From RGIG5579 sp045531235 (lineage in GTDB: Bacteria > Bacillota > Clostridia > Oscillospirales > SIG627), in assembly GCA_045531235.1 (NCBI GenBank), contig JAZSDQ010000041.1, forward strand, positions 1 to 13,689: a stretch of 13,689 nucleotides of DNA, written 5' to 3'. The notes beneath the pieces were generated by a model. That model was not told the origin of the DNA. It did no database searches and worked only from the letters and a program-made list of their open reading frames with translations. Below are positions 12,729-13,689 of this stretch, piece after piece; position 1 is the stretch's first letter, and each line of letters opens with the position of its first letter. The position numbers and the translations under genes are program-made.

Positions 12729-13689
12729 TTATTTCGTTTTTCTTTCGTCGCTTGCTTCCACCTTTTCCATATCAATACCGTTCATATTGTCCAAAACGAA
12801 TTGAACGCAGACGTCGGTACCAATGGGGAAGGCATCTTCGTCAATGAGAAAGTCATTGTTGTGGGGAAGGGTGGTACAACCTTTTTCTGCGTTTCTTGTG
12901 CCAAGGCGCATAAAAACACCGGGCTTTTTGGTCAGGTACTGAGAAAAGTCTTCGGAACTCATCTTGGCACGCATAGCAACCAGATTCTCTTTTCCGATGA
13001 CCTTTGCCGCAGATTCCAGAACCAGATCGGAAACGTAAGGATTGTTGTAAACCACGTAAGCCTTAAGAGAAGTCTCGATCTCTGCCGTAGCGCCCACGTC
13101 CTTTGCCACGCTTTCTGCAATTTCCGTGATCCTGCGGATCAGGAAGGCATCCACGTCCATATCATAGGTTCGGATGGTGCCCAGCATATATGCGTGATCG
13201 GCAACTACGTTCTGCGTGGTTCCGCCGCAAAGCTTACCTACAGAGCAAACGTATTTTGCGAAGGGATCGGTTTCGCGGCTGAGCATAAACTGAATGTCCG
13301 TATATGCCCGAACGGCACAGGCAAGTGCATCGATACCGGACTGGGGAAGGGTGGCGTGAGCCGTCTTCCCGCGGAAATCAATGCGGAAACTGCGGCTGGA
13401 TGCCATGGAAGCGCCTTTGCAGATGCCGACGGTGCCCACGTCAAGCCAGTTTTCGATGTGAAGTCCGAAAATGACGTCGATCTCGTCCATTAAGCCGCCG
13501 GCGACCAATTCTTTTGCGCCGCTTCGCACGCCCTCTTCACTGGGCTGAAATACAAGCATCACGCGGCAGGCAATTTCGCTTTCCATTGCCTTCAGCGCTT
13601 TTGCAGTGCCGAGAAGCATAGCGGTATGAGCATCGTGACCGCAGGCGTGCATTCTTCCCTCCACCTTGGACCGGAAAGGAAGATCGGTC
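12729..13689 (-). CDS. M20D amidohydrolase (N-acyl amino acid/hippurate hydrolase-like), 5' end outside window
   Basis: The C-terminal 320 or so residues of a zinc (or other divalent metal) amidohydrolase of peptidase family M20D, cytoplasmic, which would remove an acyl group from an N-acyl amino acid. The frame is open to the right edge and begins with LPFRSKVEGR, directly before the family motif MHACGHDAHT (about 13623-13652). Further marks are PSEEG with the catalytic Glu, GLHIENW with a metal or active-site His, a lid domain from about FRIDFRGKTAHA, and the closing LPHNNDF His. Family members are about 390 residues, so roughly 70 residues are missing. It heads the visible part of an operon with the two hydro-lyase subunits downstream. 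It belongs to a different M20 branch from the gene at 1-628. The acyl amino acid is unknown. Confidence 0.88.
   Translation of the reverse strand, partial: TDLPFRSKVEGRMHACGHDAHTAMLLGTAKALKAMESEIACRVMLVFQPSEEGVRSGAKELVAGGLMDEIDVIFGLHIENWLDVGTVGICKGASMASSRSFRIDFRGKTAHATLPQSGIDALACAVRAYTDIQFMLSRETDPFAKYVCSVGKLCGGTTQNVVADHAYMLGTIRTYDMDVDAFLIRRITEIAESVAKDVGATAEIETSLKAYVVYNNPYVSDLVLESAAKVIGKENLVAMRAKMSSEDFSQYLTKKPGVFMRLGTRNAEKGCTTLPHNNDFLIDEDAFPIGTDVCVQFVLDNMNGIDMEKVEASDERKTK

Overview
The window looks like chromosomal DNA of a Gram-positive anaerobe of the Clostridia (Bacillota), probably a gut or rumen commensal. This is inferred from the protein families, moderate GC, strong AGGAGG-type ribosome binding sites, sigma-A promoters with near-consensus TTGACA/TATAAT boxes, and short hairpin-plus-T-run terminators after most transcription units. 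No mobile element, RNA gene or CRISPR array was seen, and no stretch over 300 bases lacks a gene.

Layout from left to right. (1) 1-628, minus: start of an AbgB-like M20 amidohydrolase, cut by the left edge, with its own strong promoter. (2) 751-4461, minus: a two-gene sugar operon, a GPH-type cation:glycoside symporter followed by a GH2 beta-galactosidase-like enzyme. It is transcribed divergently from (3) an AraC-family regulator at 4699-5916, plus. The 237-base spacer holds a candidate operator and promoters for both sides. The simplest reading is a locally regulated uptake-and-hydrolysis module for a beta-glycoside: the symporter imports it, the cytoplasmic GH2 enzyme splits it, and the AraC protein senses it. 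(4) 5958-11055: two paralogous exported proteins on the minus strand, one a lipoprotein and one with a plain signal or anchor sequence. Each has the same unassigned N-terminal domain and a C-terminal SGNH-hydrolase-like domain resembling DUF4886. Between them on the plus strand is a membrane-anchored alpha/beta hydrolase. All three are single-gene units; those at 5958 and 9109 each share a bidirectional terminator with a convergent neighbour. (5) 11124-13689, minus: an apparent operon of an M20D amidohydrolase (cut by the right edge) and the alpha and beta subunits of a class I fumarase-like Fe-S hydro-lyase with several pocket residues changed.

The most interesting parts are the duplicated SGNH-like surface proteins, whose ligands are unknown, and the divergent fumarase-like pair, whose substrate may not be fumarate. 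The sugar operon is conventional apart from a cationic, Met-rich C-terminal extension on the GH2 enzyme. No wholly new system is evident.
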